A stretch of DNA of 64,000 nt. Source: Circinella minor (Eukaryota > Mucoromycota > Mucoromycetes > Mucorales > Lichtheimiaceae). The notes below the pieces were generated by a model. That model did no database searches. It was not told where the DNA came from and saw only the letters and a program-made list of their open reading frames with translations. Numbering within the stretch: position 1 is the first letter of the stretch; every line of letters begins with the position of its first letter. This document shows, one piece after another, positions 1 through 11,232 of this stretch. The position numbers and the translations under genes are program-made. Where the stretch lies: the NCBI GenBank assembly GCA_016758965.1, contig JAEPRB010000202.1:1-64000 (forward strand), in the 5' to 3' direction.

Positions 1-132
1 GTAAATTTGTTTCAAAATAGTTCGTATACTAGTTTGTTGGTGTATTCCGTGAGACGCGACATAGTTAAAATAACGAGCGAGTACTTAAAAATTAAAATTA
101 AAATAGACTCTACTGGGTTATATATAACTGTA
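1..132 (+). repeat. Left copy of a 132-bp inverted repeat
   Basis: This stretch matches the reverse complement of 4848-4979 with a single mismatch near the inner end. The match begins at the very first base of the window, so the repeat may extend further left. Its inner end is at a TA dinucleotide, directly followed by a pogo-like transposon end (133 onward). The short open frame it contains is duplicated only because the DNA is. The copy could be a terminal inverted repeat of a 4.98-kb element or one of two copies of a dispersed repeat. Confidence 0.85.
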
Positions 133-175
133 CAGAGGAACCCCGTTGATTTTATATCCGTTAAATTTCACATCC
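133..175 (+). mobile_element. Pogo/Tigger-like transposon terminus
   Basis: Immediately after the TA at 131-132 the sequence reads CAGAGGAACCCCGTTGATTT and continues with a TATCCGTTAAA-like motif. CAG plus AACCCCGTT plus ATCCGTTAAA is the general look of pogo/Tigger terminal repeats, which insert at TA. The homology between the two inverted-repeat copies stops exactly at this TA, as expected if something inserted there. I did not find a convincing matching right end, so this may be a solo or decayed end. Confidence 0.4.
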
Positions 176-1295
176 TCAATATTTTTACAGACATTCAGGG
201 AATGGAAAGATTGACATAATAAAATTTTCATATACTCATTTATTTCACTTTCAATGCAAGCAGGGGGATTGAAACCTTAACGGGAGTAATATGCTCACTT
301 ATAAAATTATATTGTCCATTGATTTTATTGTATTAGTAATCTTTAACAATAATTGTATTCAGTTAAATTTTTTTAGTCTAAAAAATATATGTCGGCCAAA
401 CAACGTATTTAGAAGTTTAGCACATTTTAGCAATTCGAGTTCTTAAAGATGTTTATGTTCAATAGAGCCAAACTGCTTGATTTGTATGTTTCTTAAATCG
501 ACTATTCAATATTTAAAAATTGTTTTGTTAGTAACTAATTATTTGACTATCAAATAATAGAAAAAGAAAATAAAATGTAAAACCACATTGGTGAAAAAGA
601 TGGAATAAAAGTCTGTATCTATAATACTTTTCCTAAATACTAGTATTTGACTTTTTGTGATATTATAAAAACTACGTACTTACACTAATATATGAGCACG
701 CTATAGAATGATAAAAGTTTCACAGTGTCATAAACGAAAAGGCAACATAAATACCAACAAAGTTCTCTAATTAGTACGTAACGTATATCTTTTGCAATGG
801 AAAGCACAACATATGTGATATACAGTAATCATATAATTAACTTAGCACTTAGGGAATATATATTCCATAAAAGCTCCAATTTTTTCCAACTCCAGAATAG
901 CTATTCGCAACTTAATCAGTTGTATGTTTTTTGGAAGTTAGTTTGGAAGCTTTCTGGAAATTTTTTAGAAAAAAATGGAAATACGTAATATATACTAGTA
1001 ATCGAACATAGAATAGTGATATAAAATAGATAATTAAATAGATTATAATAGATTGATTTTATTACGTATGGATATCATGCCAAAATTTAATTTATTTGAA
1101 TATATAAAAATGTAGCAACAGTAATAAAAGAAAAAACAATAATTTTTTCTGCTATAATTTTTTCTTCTTCTTCGTCTTATTGTTTCTGTTTGTTACCAGG
1201 TTGCTTCTTATTAGTAAAATATCTTCTTTTAATGCTCGTTTTCTAGTCACTATCGCGTTTGTCATAATGAATAATTTTTTGTACTTGTTTTGTTT

Positions 1296-1562
1296 TTATC
1301 GATTTACACCTTGATACAATAGACTTTTCTTTGCTAAAATCTTTGAACTCTTGTTCTTCATCGATGTCTTCACAGTTTGTCCTTTGTCAGCGTTAAAGCT
1401 TTGTTCTTCGTCAATGCCGTCTTCATCATCATCATCCTTATTTTCGTTGCCAGCACTTTCATCATAAACGTAATATTCATAATTATCTGAATTATTATGA
1501 CTTTTAAAACTAGTGGTACTAGTACAGTCATTTGATACATACTTGTTATTCTTTTGTTGGTT
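1296..1562 (-). pseudogene. Orphan acidic open segment (exon or remnant)
   Basis: The minus strand has an uninterrupted frame of 88 codons with no ATG start. It contains an acidic run (NENKDDDDEDGIDEE) followed by a lysine-rich tail (MKNKSSKILAKK) and a stop at 1296-1298. An AG acceptor-like site lies just upstream in the direction of reading, so it could be the last exon of a gene. I found no preceding exon. It lies inside the stretch bounded by the inverted repeat. It may be a decayed gene or a chance low-complexity frame. Confidence 0.3.
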
Positions 1563-3354
1563 TTAAGCGCTCTTGAGTATTAGTTGGTTTATTGCTGTCT
1601 CTAACAAGTAATAAAATTATCAAAAAAGAACTGTTAATATATTTTACGTATAAGGGTCATTTAATCAAATTTGTGCATATTTAAATTAAATTGTGCCTAG
1701 ATTTACCAGTATGAGGCGCACATTTCAAAATACACATAATCCTATCGAATCATATAGGTAATTTTTTTTCTGGCAAAAAAAGAAAGAAGGAATAGCACTA
1801 TATCTGTCACAAAATAAATGTTTACAATGAATGGCGTGGATAAAAAAAAAACACGAAAAAACAAACGGAGGGAAAAAAAGTGAGAATAGACCATACTATC
1901 CTGTATCCTTTTTTTTCTTTTATACGTATGTTTGGTTTTCAATTATTACGCGACCTATTATGATCCTTGATGAGCTACTGTCATTTATTGGTTTTGTATT
2001 TTTGTGGTTGTTGATTTTCAAGAATGTTGGGTAAATGCTCACAGATCTTGTTATTAGTTTTAATCTCTTTATGCTCCTTTGACTTTGCTAGTTAAGATTC
2101 TACGTAAGGTCAGTATACATTCGTGAAACGGCCAGAGATAACTTAACTATGACATCCACTGTATCATTTATTTACTTTATTATTAGTATTTTTACTATTT
2201 GTACTTTTATTGACTTTTTTTTTATGAAGACACCATGGTGATATTAAAAAAAAAATACCGAGTTGAAGAAAGAGAAAGAGATGCTCCGAGTTAGGATTAT
2301 TGAGAAAAAAAATTACTCATCATGTGTGTCCCCAATCAATGGTAGACTGTTAAATATCAGACTATACAAACCTGTTTTAGATAACTGAATAAACAAACAA
2401 CAGTGATAAATAAATATTAGTGAAGCATATGACTATATCATAAAGATATAATATTTTATTATTCATTTTTTTCACGTGTAGAAATGTATATTTAAACGGT
2501 TGTTATGATTTATATACTCGAGAATTCATGTATGGGAGCTTTTTACATGATTTGAACAACCTTTTTTCTTAATCGAACGGGGATGGAGTTTTTTTTAGAA
2601 AAGAATGGAGTTTTGAAAAATATATTTTTTGGAGAAGAAATGTATATTTTTTAGAATTTGGAAAAAATTGGACTTTTTGTGGAATATTAATTCCCTAAGT
2701 ATAGCAGGAATGTTGTAGTGTAAGTATATGTTTTCCTGTGTAATATCAAGTATAGTTTATATAAAAAATCTAATAAAGCAATGTCTAATTAAGCGTTATT
2801 TGAAGCTCTAGTTGACAACTTTTTTTTTCTTTTGCAATTCTCAAAGTTATTAGTAAAGATAATACCAGCATAAAAATGATTGTTATTAGGGTAATAGAAA
2901 TTTATGCAGCGTTTTTTAAGGGTCTAAAAGGTAAAAAGATTTAAAGGGAGACAAAAAAAAGTTTTACTGCATGACAACCATTTTCACACGGTGGTCCGTG
3001 CGTACAGCTGTCTTATTGATATGACTGAAAACTCCGTTCGCGTTTAATAAGTAATCCAACGCACAGTGTTCGATTTTTTCTAAGAGTTATGCTAAGCAGA
3101 GCTATATATTATATAACATAGAAGGTATAATCGATTATTATTTATTTAAATGATAGAAATTCAATCGGTATTTATAGCTTATAGGCTTTAAAAACTATTG
3201 TTGAGATTGTGTGTTAGCATTAACCACATGAAAACATTGTTCATAAAAATTGATTTATATGAATGAGTTTCAACCTTAGCTTTCATAGTATTTTTGTTGC
3301 TTTCAATGATAATGTGACCAGTATTAAAGACAGCTGATCATAAATGTATACAGT

Positions 3355-3557
3355 GCAGTAGACCCCAGTTTTTGCACTCCACTAAAATTGAAAAACTCGG
3401 GTTTTACAACTCTTTTGAAGGAAGTGTCGCAAAACACTTGTAAACCCTGCAATTCGCAAATTGCAAAGGATATTTTATCGATTTGTATTTATCGGGGGAA
3501 ACTTATAGTGTATTTAGTACATTGATAAAAAAAAGTAGATATCCACATAGTATATAG
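3355..3557 (+). repeat. CAGT-type dispersed repeat, copy A
   Basis: This copy starts with CAGTAGACCCCAGTTTTTGC and aligns over about 200 bp with the reverse complement of 58094-58308. Shared blocks include ATTGAAAAACTCGGGTTTT-like, AAAACACTTGTAAACCCTG-like and ATCGATTTGTATTTATCGGG-like segments, and the closing GTAGATATCCACATAG. The terminal motif resembles Tc1/mariner-pogo MITE ends. No coding capacity is seen. Confidence 0.75.
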
Positions 3558-4021
3558 TGAAGCGTTCAATGTGTGTTGATTGAAGTACTTCGTATAAAAG
3601 ATATAAAATAAAGAAGAAATAATACACTATGTAGTTGTATTTGAATAATAATGATATTAAAATAGAATAGAAATCTGGGTTGTGAGTGTTCTTGCACTCA
3701 GGAATATTACGCTGAATCCACAAAAAAGAAATCTTATACATTAATGAGTACTTTAAGAGACTTTATGCTCAAAGAAACTACTGTCAGTCAATTACTTAAT
3801 TGTTAAAAGACTAGTGTACGTAAAAGATTTAAAAGGTAAAGAGAGAACTGAAGAACTTTATTTGAAATAATTGTGGGATATTATACTATTAGCAATGCCC
3901 AAAATGTGGCATTGCATGAGCCAATAAAATCGCGTAATAAGATAGCTTGTGACACTGCAATAATAATGACGATAATGATAATGATAATGTTGGTATAAAA
4001 ATGTTTTTATATTTCATATGT

Positions 4022-4160
4022 TACAGTAGACAGGAGCCATCACCTATAAAGATTAAAGCTGTGAAATATCCACTCCTCCCGCCAAATTGAAAACCCCGCG
4101 TTCCGCAACTTTTTTTGAAGGAATTGCCAAATTGAAATAACCCGGGGGGCGGGTCGACTG
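4022..4160. repeat. CAGT-type dispersed repeat, copy C (internally deleted)
   Basis: The left part (CAGTAGACAGGAGCCATCAC) matches one end of copy B (58076 onward). The right part holds two opposed CCAAATTGAAA blocks and ends, read on the minus strand, with TACAGTCGACCCGCCCCCC. It looks like a short derivative keeping both termini of the family. Both outer ends abut TA. Confidence 0.55.
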
Positions 4161-4847
4161 TATACAAAGTTCAAGTTCTAAGAAGCATGCTATTTATGCG
4201 AGAAAGCTTTGTTTGAAATTGTAATCTAGCATAAATGAATGACAATTTTTTCTTTATTAAGAATTAAAGTCCTCAAAGTCTTTTCATAATACAACTAAGT
4301 ATAAAATTCGATATTCATACGTACATAGATTATTGATAACATTATGTATGAGTATACTAGTTCTAATAAAATTAGATACCTATAATATAATATGATGTAT
4401 GTCAAAAGCATAAGGCTTTTTCTTTTTCCTGCATTAACTATATAAAATATGAACAATCATCTTTATTATTGTATATTTCAATGAAGAAATGAATGTTTTA
4501 TCACTGCTCTGATTTCTTTTTAATATTGGTTTTATAAACTTCATGCATACATTTTCAGATTACTGTTTAGTTTAGATTGATATTAGACCATGGATGGAAC
4601 TCATTGTAAACTATGTCTGTATTCCAAAGTCAAACAAGATATTAAATAGGAATGAATCAATTGACTTTCTTTTTTAATCCATGGGATAGAACTATCTTTA
4701 TAATAATAATAAAAAGGTAGAAGAAACAAAGCCTTTCACTTTATGATTTAAAAACAATAATAATAAAACACTCTATAATTACCACCAGTAGGGATAATCA
4801 TGAATATACTGTTCTATACCCTTTAAATACAATGACATTTTCTTCAA

Positions 4848-4979
4848 TACAATTATATATAACCCAGTAGAGTCTATTTTAATTTTAATTTTTAAGTACT
4901 CGCTCGTTATTTTAACTATGTCGCGTCTCACGGAATACACCAACAAACTAGTATACGAACTATTTTGAAACAAATTTAC
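4848..4979 (-). repeat. Right copy of the 132-bp inverted repeat
   Basis: This is the reverse complement of 1-132 with one mismatch. Beyond its inner end (the TA at 4848-4849) the sequence differs from what follows the left copy, because the left copy is interrupted by a transposon-like end. The high identity suggests recent duplication or a still-young terminal repeat. Confidence 0.85.
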
Positions 4980-5471
4980 TTCAACAGTGTACTTTTTTTA
5001 TAGCAACAGGATGCAAAGGTACATTATGTTTTTTTAGATGACCAGCAAATAGGATTCTTTTTTTTTTCAAAGATAAACGCGTGCCAAAAATAAAAGGGGG
5101 AGTAGATTTGAAAACAATGTTCTTTATAATGATCAATTATTCGATTAAATAACGATATTTTTTATTGTAAAAAGAGACATGTTTTATTTTTAAAAGTAAA
5201 AAAAAAAAGGCAAAAAGCAAGTTCAATTTATTGTCCTGCGCGACTAAATGATGAGGGATAAACTTTTTTTAAGCAAAGTACGTAAAACATAGTATGTATA
5301 TGTGTGTGTGTGTGTTGTGTCACCATGGCAAGATCGCTAAAACTATTATTCCCTTATTTCTTCTTCACTTTGTTTTTACTTGTCTACATCATATAAAAAA
5401 AAAGTAAGCTATACAAAGGCATTGCTGCATGAAAAAAAATGTTACCATTGTTTCGGATTTAAAAAAAAAAG

Positions 5472-5480
5472 TATAAAAAG
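5472..5480 (+). promoter_or_regulatory. TATA box of the minisatellite locus
   Basis: TATAAAAAG is followed by a long pyrimidine tract and then CACCAGCAACAACCAACACG, which is the layout of a fungal RNA polymerase II core promoter and 5' UTR. A perfect donor (GGTAAGTAC, GT at 5542) comes about 65 bp downstream. An AG acceptor follows at 5706-5707 and another GTAAGT donor at 5914. This suggests a spliced transcript through the 12-bp repeat. Confidence 0.45.
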
Positions 5481-5760
5481 GGTCTTTTTCAGAGCTTTTT
5501 CTTTTTCTTTTTTTTTCTTTACACCAGCAACAACCAACACGGTAAGTACTACTTTTCTATCCTTCTTCCCCCAATAAATCATGTATCTATTTTCTTCTAC
5601 ATTTTTTCCCTCCATCTATTTTTTTTATCTTTTTTGTGGCTTTATTATACATGTTATTATTATTGACGAGGTTTATTCTTACTCTTATTTTTTTTATTCT
5701 TTTTAAGAAAACGCCGCAGCAATCACGTGAGGACGACAAACGACGCGACGACCAACACCA

Positions 5761-5892
5761 CGAACGATACGACGGACGATACGACGGACGATACGACGGA
5801 CGATACGACGGACGATACGACGGACGATACGACGGACGATACGACGAACGATACGACGGACGATACGACGGACGATACCACGAACGATACGA
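5761..5892. repeat. 12-bp minisatellite, 11 units
   Basis: Eleven tandem units of CGGACGATACGA lie in this stretch, with variants at units 1, 8, 10 and 11. The unit length is a multiple of three, so several frames stay open. On the plus strand it reads Arg-Tyr-Asp-Gly repeats or Thr-Thr-Asp-Asp repeats, and on the minus strand Tyr-Arg-Pro-Ser repeats. It sits in a putative exon (5708-5913) of the locus with the TATA box at 5472. No ATG clearly opens any of these frames after splicing, so coding is uncertain. Its GC content is far above the surroundings. Confidence 0.8.
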
Positions 5893-5928
5893 CGCGACGA
5901 TCTCCTTAGCAAGGTAAGTATTTATACT

Positions 5929-6055
5929 CTTTACTATCTTCGGATAGTAAAGGGGGCCGATGATCCAGTCATCGACTGGGGAGGTTGGGTCCTGACGCAA
6001 TGCCACCTCCACGTGGTAGGGCCTGTCCACGTAGCTTTTTTGAAAAAAAAAGTTG
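5929..6055. other. GC-rich structured stretch with TTCG hairpin
   Basis: CTTTACTATC-TTCG-GATAGTAAAG (5929-5952) is a perfect 10-bp stem closed by a C(UUCG)G-type tetraloop. It is followed by about 90 bp of unusually GC-rich sequence with further possible stems (CCAGT/ACTGG; GGAGGT/ACCTCC; GTGG/CCAC) and a T-run. It lies just downstream of a GTAAGT donor, so an intron-encoded RNA is possible. On the minus strand one frame is open through the whole stretch and has protein-like texture (DPTSPVDDWIIGPLYYP). I cannot decide between structured RNA and a coding remnant. Confidence 0.35.
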
Positions 6056-8368
6056 CGGCCAAGAGCATTGCAATTTTTATAATAAATATTTTATCGTAGT
6101 GTGTTTGTGAACCATTGGGTTTTTGCTTAGAATGATTTCTTTCTTTCTTTATTTTTATTTTATTACGTACGTATTAATAATATAAATAAATTGTTTTTCT
6201 TTTATTGTTTTAAAAATGTATTGTCGTCTTTTTATAATAATTTACATGCTCATGCGTATAAAGTAATGTAAAACCTAAGATAGAAATTTAATTACTGGTT
6301 ACCATGGCATAATGATATGACAGATTTTAGTTGATAAGATTCCCAATGATTGGATCAACATCATATGTAAACAGTAGCTAGAAAGGTGTGATATTTGAAT
6401 CGAATATATAACTACAAAAAAAGTTTTCTTTTTCTTTCTGACTCTACAGTGGTGCACATACATATACAATCCAACTAAAATAAATAGTCTAGTTAAGCAA
6501 AATAATAACTTTTTTTGTAAATGACAACAGCGAAACTAATAAGCTCGCATGACAAAGAGCTGCTGTTGCAATCGATTATTCCAGCTACCCCCATTGATAG
6601 TGTAAAATCAACTATGCTACAAATGCCAAGGACACAACAAAATAATTGAGTATCCAAGAAACCACGTATAATAATATATAACAATCAATAAGACAATAAA
6701 CAGCATTCCCTTGAACTGCGCGCATGCAGATGATCTTTTTAAAAGTAACACTGACACTTTTTCAGGAGCTACTCTGTTGAAAAATCATTCCTATAATACT
6801 GAAAGTGTTGTCTTTATTGAAAAAAAGATTGTTTTTTCGCCACTTGTTAACCAAATCACTCTACATAAAGAAGCATACGTAAAATTTTATTAGCACATGA
6901 TACTGATGCGTTTAGAGATCAAATAATTTACTATCTAGTTTTATTGGGGTGTCTAATACAATTATACGTATATGTTTTTTTATACCAGCATTATCAACGA
7001 GGCATAATGCTTATCTAAATCGAATATGATACTTTGTTGTTATAACATTGGTTCCATATTATTATTATTTTCAATACGTAAGAACAAAAAAAAACCTACT
7101 TTCGATATAAGGGAATACTTATACTAATAAATATCGAGCTTCTCAAACATATAACGATAATCAAATAAGATAAAATAAATATTCAGCATAATTTACAAAG
7201 CGTCAATGATGGTAACAAAGTGAATATGTATATTTTTAAGGGGAAAGTTTTCTTATTTGGCTAAAAAATATAATATATACGTAGATGATGGTGTGTCACT
7301 TTATCTATTATACTTTTTCAGCATACGTATAAACTTTACCTCTAACGTAAATATATAACATAGTGGTGTATTACACAAAGAGAGTGACGGCATCTACACA
7401 ACTGCAACATATTGTTAAATTACTGTTTGCATAAAGTACAATTGGATTGTCCAAAAGATTGGGATTAGGGCAACTGGATGAAACTGGATGAAATAATACA
7501 AAATTTCCGCATTTGGATGAAAGAGGCTAGAACTTGTTTCTTATAAGAAGAAAAGATATATATATACTGATGTGCAAGTTTATTTTTGGCCTTACAATAT
7601 AATGCCAAACGACAAAAGTAAAAATATTACTCAGGAAAAATATATAAGTTGGATCAATTATCCAACAAAAGGATATGTAATATAATATTTTATCAAGCTA
7701 AAGTACAATTATCTGTGAACAATTCAATCCTTATTTATATTATTTTACAATGATCCCTAGTGATATGCAACACGTACTTATAAAAGCTATTTAATAATCA
7801 ATGATTCTTTGTCGGTAATGCTCATCAAAGAAATATGAACCCTAATTTCGGTCGCTTGTATAGTTTTCTCGCATGATTATATTTTATGTTGATACAATTA
7901 CATTTATTGACACTGTGATCTTCTATAAAAAAAGATACGAAGCTTTTTTTTTTGTGAATGTAACAATATAAACACTTTAATATTCTTCCACAATAATATA
8001 AAGATATTACATGTACAAGTGTTGTTCATAATCATTGTCATTGTTATACATAAAAACACACAAACAGTTATAATCCACCCATATGGTTTGTAAATAAAAA
8101 GTTTATTTTGAAAGAAAAAGGTAAATAAAAAAAGGCCAATGTATCAGTAAGTTGTATGAATTTCAAACAACCCGACAGGAAGCACGACGAGAACGTTCAT
8201 TGGCAAAGCTTCCCAAAAAAAATTATTTATTCCCTCAGAAGCACGTGTATGTTGATCCCAAATGACGCGTTATCAAATAGGAACGGATGAGAATTTAATC
8301 TTGCCAAACATTATTCTTGCCACACCATCTTGCCAAATGTTATCCTTGCCATGATTCTATACCCATCA
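6056..8368. other. Non-coding AT-rich interval
   Basis: I see no gene, RNA gene or clear repeat in this interval. Only short frames typical of AT-rich DNA are present. Confidence 0.55.
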
Positions 8369-9186
8369 TCAATTACCCGCCAGCAATTGAGACTTGCATC
8401 CTGCAACACCACGCACTTGTATTACCCTCCTCGAGAATACATGTATAGTCTCCTTTAGGTCATACTATACTGGTTTATAATAAATCTCCCAAGTGTCCGA
8501 ATCACATCCCTCACCAACATTATATAGAGCGCAAGATCCAGCTTGTTAACATACTTCTGGTTTTGTTTGTACCTTGGTTCCAACAACTATCACTGATTTT
8601 GACACTATTGCTCGATATTGGTTTGACCAGAACCATATCAATTGGTACGCTTGGACAGAATCGAACGAAATTGCAGGAGGTACAAAATGGGTTCACCAGG
8701 TTGCTTAGAAATTACTTTCATCCGGGCCAGTTGTGACAACCTTTCAACTTGAATCCAAAAGCCAAGTCACCGTCATCCAGTTGATAATTTAAACCACACC
8801 AAATACAAAGGTCCATGTCACTGATGGGATCATCCACCCGTTGGAATAAGTAGATACCTTGTTAAAAAGGAAATATGACAGGCATTGCTGCCACTGGATG
8901 AAACTTTGCCTTGTACTAACGTTTCACCTACCCAGTTAAAATGGGCGTATCCGTAAGGCATTAGCGAACCGAAAGCACGTGAATTATCAACTATGGTTGG
9001 AATGATTTGACAATGCTGCCACTGCTGAGCAAATGCCTGGTAACAAATAGTAAAACCCGAGTCTTGTTGGTCTTTCACAAAATCAAAAGTGTGTACTGCT
9101 AGCAACCAGCACAACAAACTCCTTCTTTTGTAAAATATGGAGAAAAAAAAACGATCGTTATTTGCAGCAACGGGTTGTTCAACCAT
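8369..9186 (-). pseudogene. Decayed protein-coding gene, family unknown
   Basis: The base composition rises here and the minus strand holds successive protein-like segments. The first is a 118-codon frame (8830-9186) containing GSLMPYGYAHFNWVGETL. A frame-shifted piece follows with DMDLCIWCGLNYQLDDGD. The last part contains FWSNQYRAIVSKSVIVVG and, after an in-frame stop, CALYNVGEGCDSDTWEIYY. The pieces are in related frames but are broken by stops and shifts that no plausible intron removes. I do not recognise the family. Part of 8590-8710 also reads as protein-like on the plus strand, so orientation is not certain. Confidence 0.45.
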
Positions 9187-11232
9187 GACAACCGTTCAAA
9201 CTGAAGGATTGTAGCCAACTTAAAAAAGTTGCTGAAGAAAGATTGTTGCAGCATCTACTTCATTCTTAACAATACACAACAGCACGGAATGCCACGAAAG
9301 AACATTCTCCAATAAAAAGACTCACCATTAAAGTAACTGAATCCCTTTCACATGCATACTTGGATTTCACTCTTTTCCATTGAAGCTTGTATACCATAAT
9401 CAGCTCAATTTTCCTTCCTTGTTATTTTCAAAAAAGAAAAACAAGGTGTACCAATGGAAAACGTCAATAATCCGAACATGTCAAGCTTACGAAAAGAGTT
9501 GAAACCGAATTTGTCAAGGAACAAGAGACATGTCCAAGAACAATCGTTTCAAAAGAACCGTTTGGGTAATGAAAGTTATATTATCATTCGAACCAAGCAG
9601 CATTCGTAAAATAATACAAACACAATCATAAGTTGGAAAAAAGTTCCAAACCTCTTTTTTTTTTTTTCCAAAAACCCATAGAGCGACTAACCACAAGTCA
9701 AAGAAAAAAAAAGGCTGCTGTTTTTTTTTTCTCAAAAGTTAAGGAAAAGAGGCGGCAATTATGAAATCACCTGAAACTTTTTCCTGGTTCTTTACCAAAG
9801 ATTAACCATGAGGTTAAGACTGCATGCTAGTTTCTTTTCTTGTCAGGAAAAAAAAACGACGCGCATAATATGGTAAGGTAGACTCCAGAACCATGGAAAG
9901 AAGTAAAGAAAAGAAGAAGAAACTTTTTCATTTTTTCGCTCGACTGCGCATTTCTTATAGAAATTCATTTGTCGCAGTAGAAAAAAAAATAGGCGCCAGC
10001 TAAACGACAGCCAATTTGTTATCACTACCCACGACAAAAACTATAATGTCTATAATTTACTTTTTTATTGCTACCCAACGTGGCCTTTTTAATAATTGCT
10101 TTGTAAAATGAATTCACAGATAGACAACAACGCTATACTTAGTGTGGATCGATCAATACGGTGGATCAAAGTGCACAAGTTGACATTTGTACCAAAAATA
10201 AAATAAAAATAAAATACATTTATTTTCTTAATAACGAACAGTCAATACATGTAGATTAAGCTATAATATATCATCAAGAAAAACTTTCATAACTATATGT
10301 ACGTACGCTATACAATTTATAATTGAATAAACTATAAGGCTTTTAAAATCAGTATATTCATACAAACAAAAAGCAAAACCATATTATTATGTACGTATCA
10401 ACTAATTTCTTGGAAGCACGTACAGCTCCAATTGATCTTTATATTTTATATAATACGTATAGGTTTATACTTACTGTCTTTATTTGTAGTTGAAGTTTAT
10501 ATTGTATGGATATACCATATTTTTATCTCACCAAAAAAAATATATAATATAATCTTGGACGATAGGTAATTGTTATATTATCAAGATAAATGAAATAATT
10601 TAAAGGTATTGCTGGTAATTTCTTTAGTAGGCATGTATGATACAAAATCACTCACACGTTACGCATAAAAATGGTTGAAGTTGGTCAGATAACCCAAGAG
10701 TTCTTTTAAAGCTGAGTTAGTACAAAATTTATGTACATCGATTATGCTAAACACTTGATAACTTCCTGCATTAATTTTTGAGCTATGTTTATAATAAATA
10801 TGGATAGTAAAGTCCATTATTGTTTATAAAATATTGCTCTATATACTCTTATCTATAGAAAAAAAAATAAACCATTATTTCTATATTATGTAATTGTTGC
10901 ATTTAATAATGTAGAATACTATACAAAGTAAATTCTATTTATATGTAATATATATATATATATATATTAAACAACCAAGATGGATGCCAAGAAGCATAAA
11001 AAGGGTCATGACTTTATAAATGCCAAGGCACTTGACATATAGTAACAAACCATCATCATTTGTTATTTTTCTTCGACAGCAGTAGTCGGTTTTTTTTTTT
11101 ATCTCTCTCTCTTATTTTCAAGATCCAACCCATCCCCCGTACTGCTAGACTGATAATCCTTTTTTTTCCTTGTCCTACCTTTATTTTTATCTCTCATTCC
11201 CACTTTTATTTATATAGGAAAAAAATATATAA
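9187..11232. other. Intergenic, no gene seen
   Basis: This AT-rich interval has scattered A/T homopolymers and a TA dinucleotide run near 10950. The last 150 bp before 11233 is pyrimidine-rich and probably holds the promoter and 5' UTR of the MINDY gene. Confidence 0.5.

Larger units (their letters stand above)
176..4847. other. Gene-poor AT-rich interval between inverted repeats
   Basis: Apart from the orphan acidic frame (1296-1562) and repeat copies A and C, I see no coding sequence, RNA gene or long tandem array here. The remaining open frames are short, AT-driven and without recognisable protein texture. Confidence 0.6.

Noticed and set aside
5587..6030. 147-codon minus-strand frame through the minisatellite as a gene
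   Set aside because: It lacks an ATG and its length is mostly due to the 12-bp repeat, which keeps several frames open. The GC-rich part is kept as an uncertain feature.
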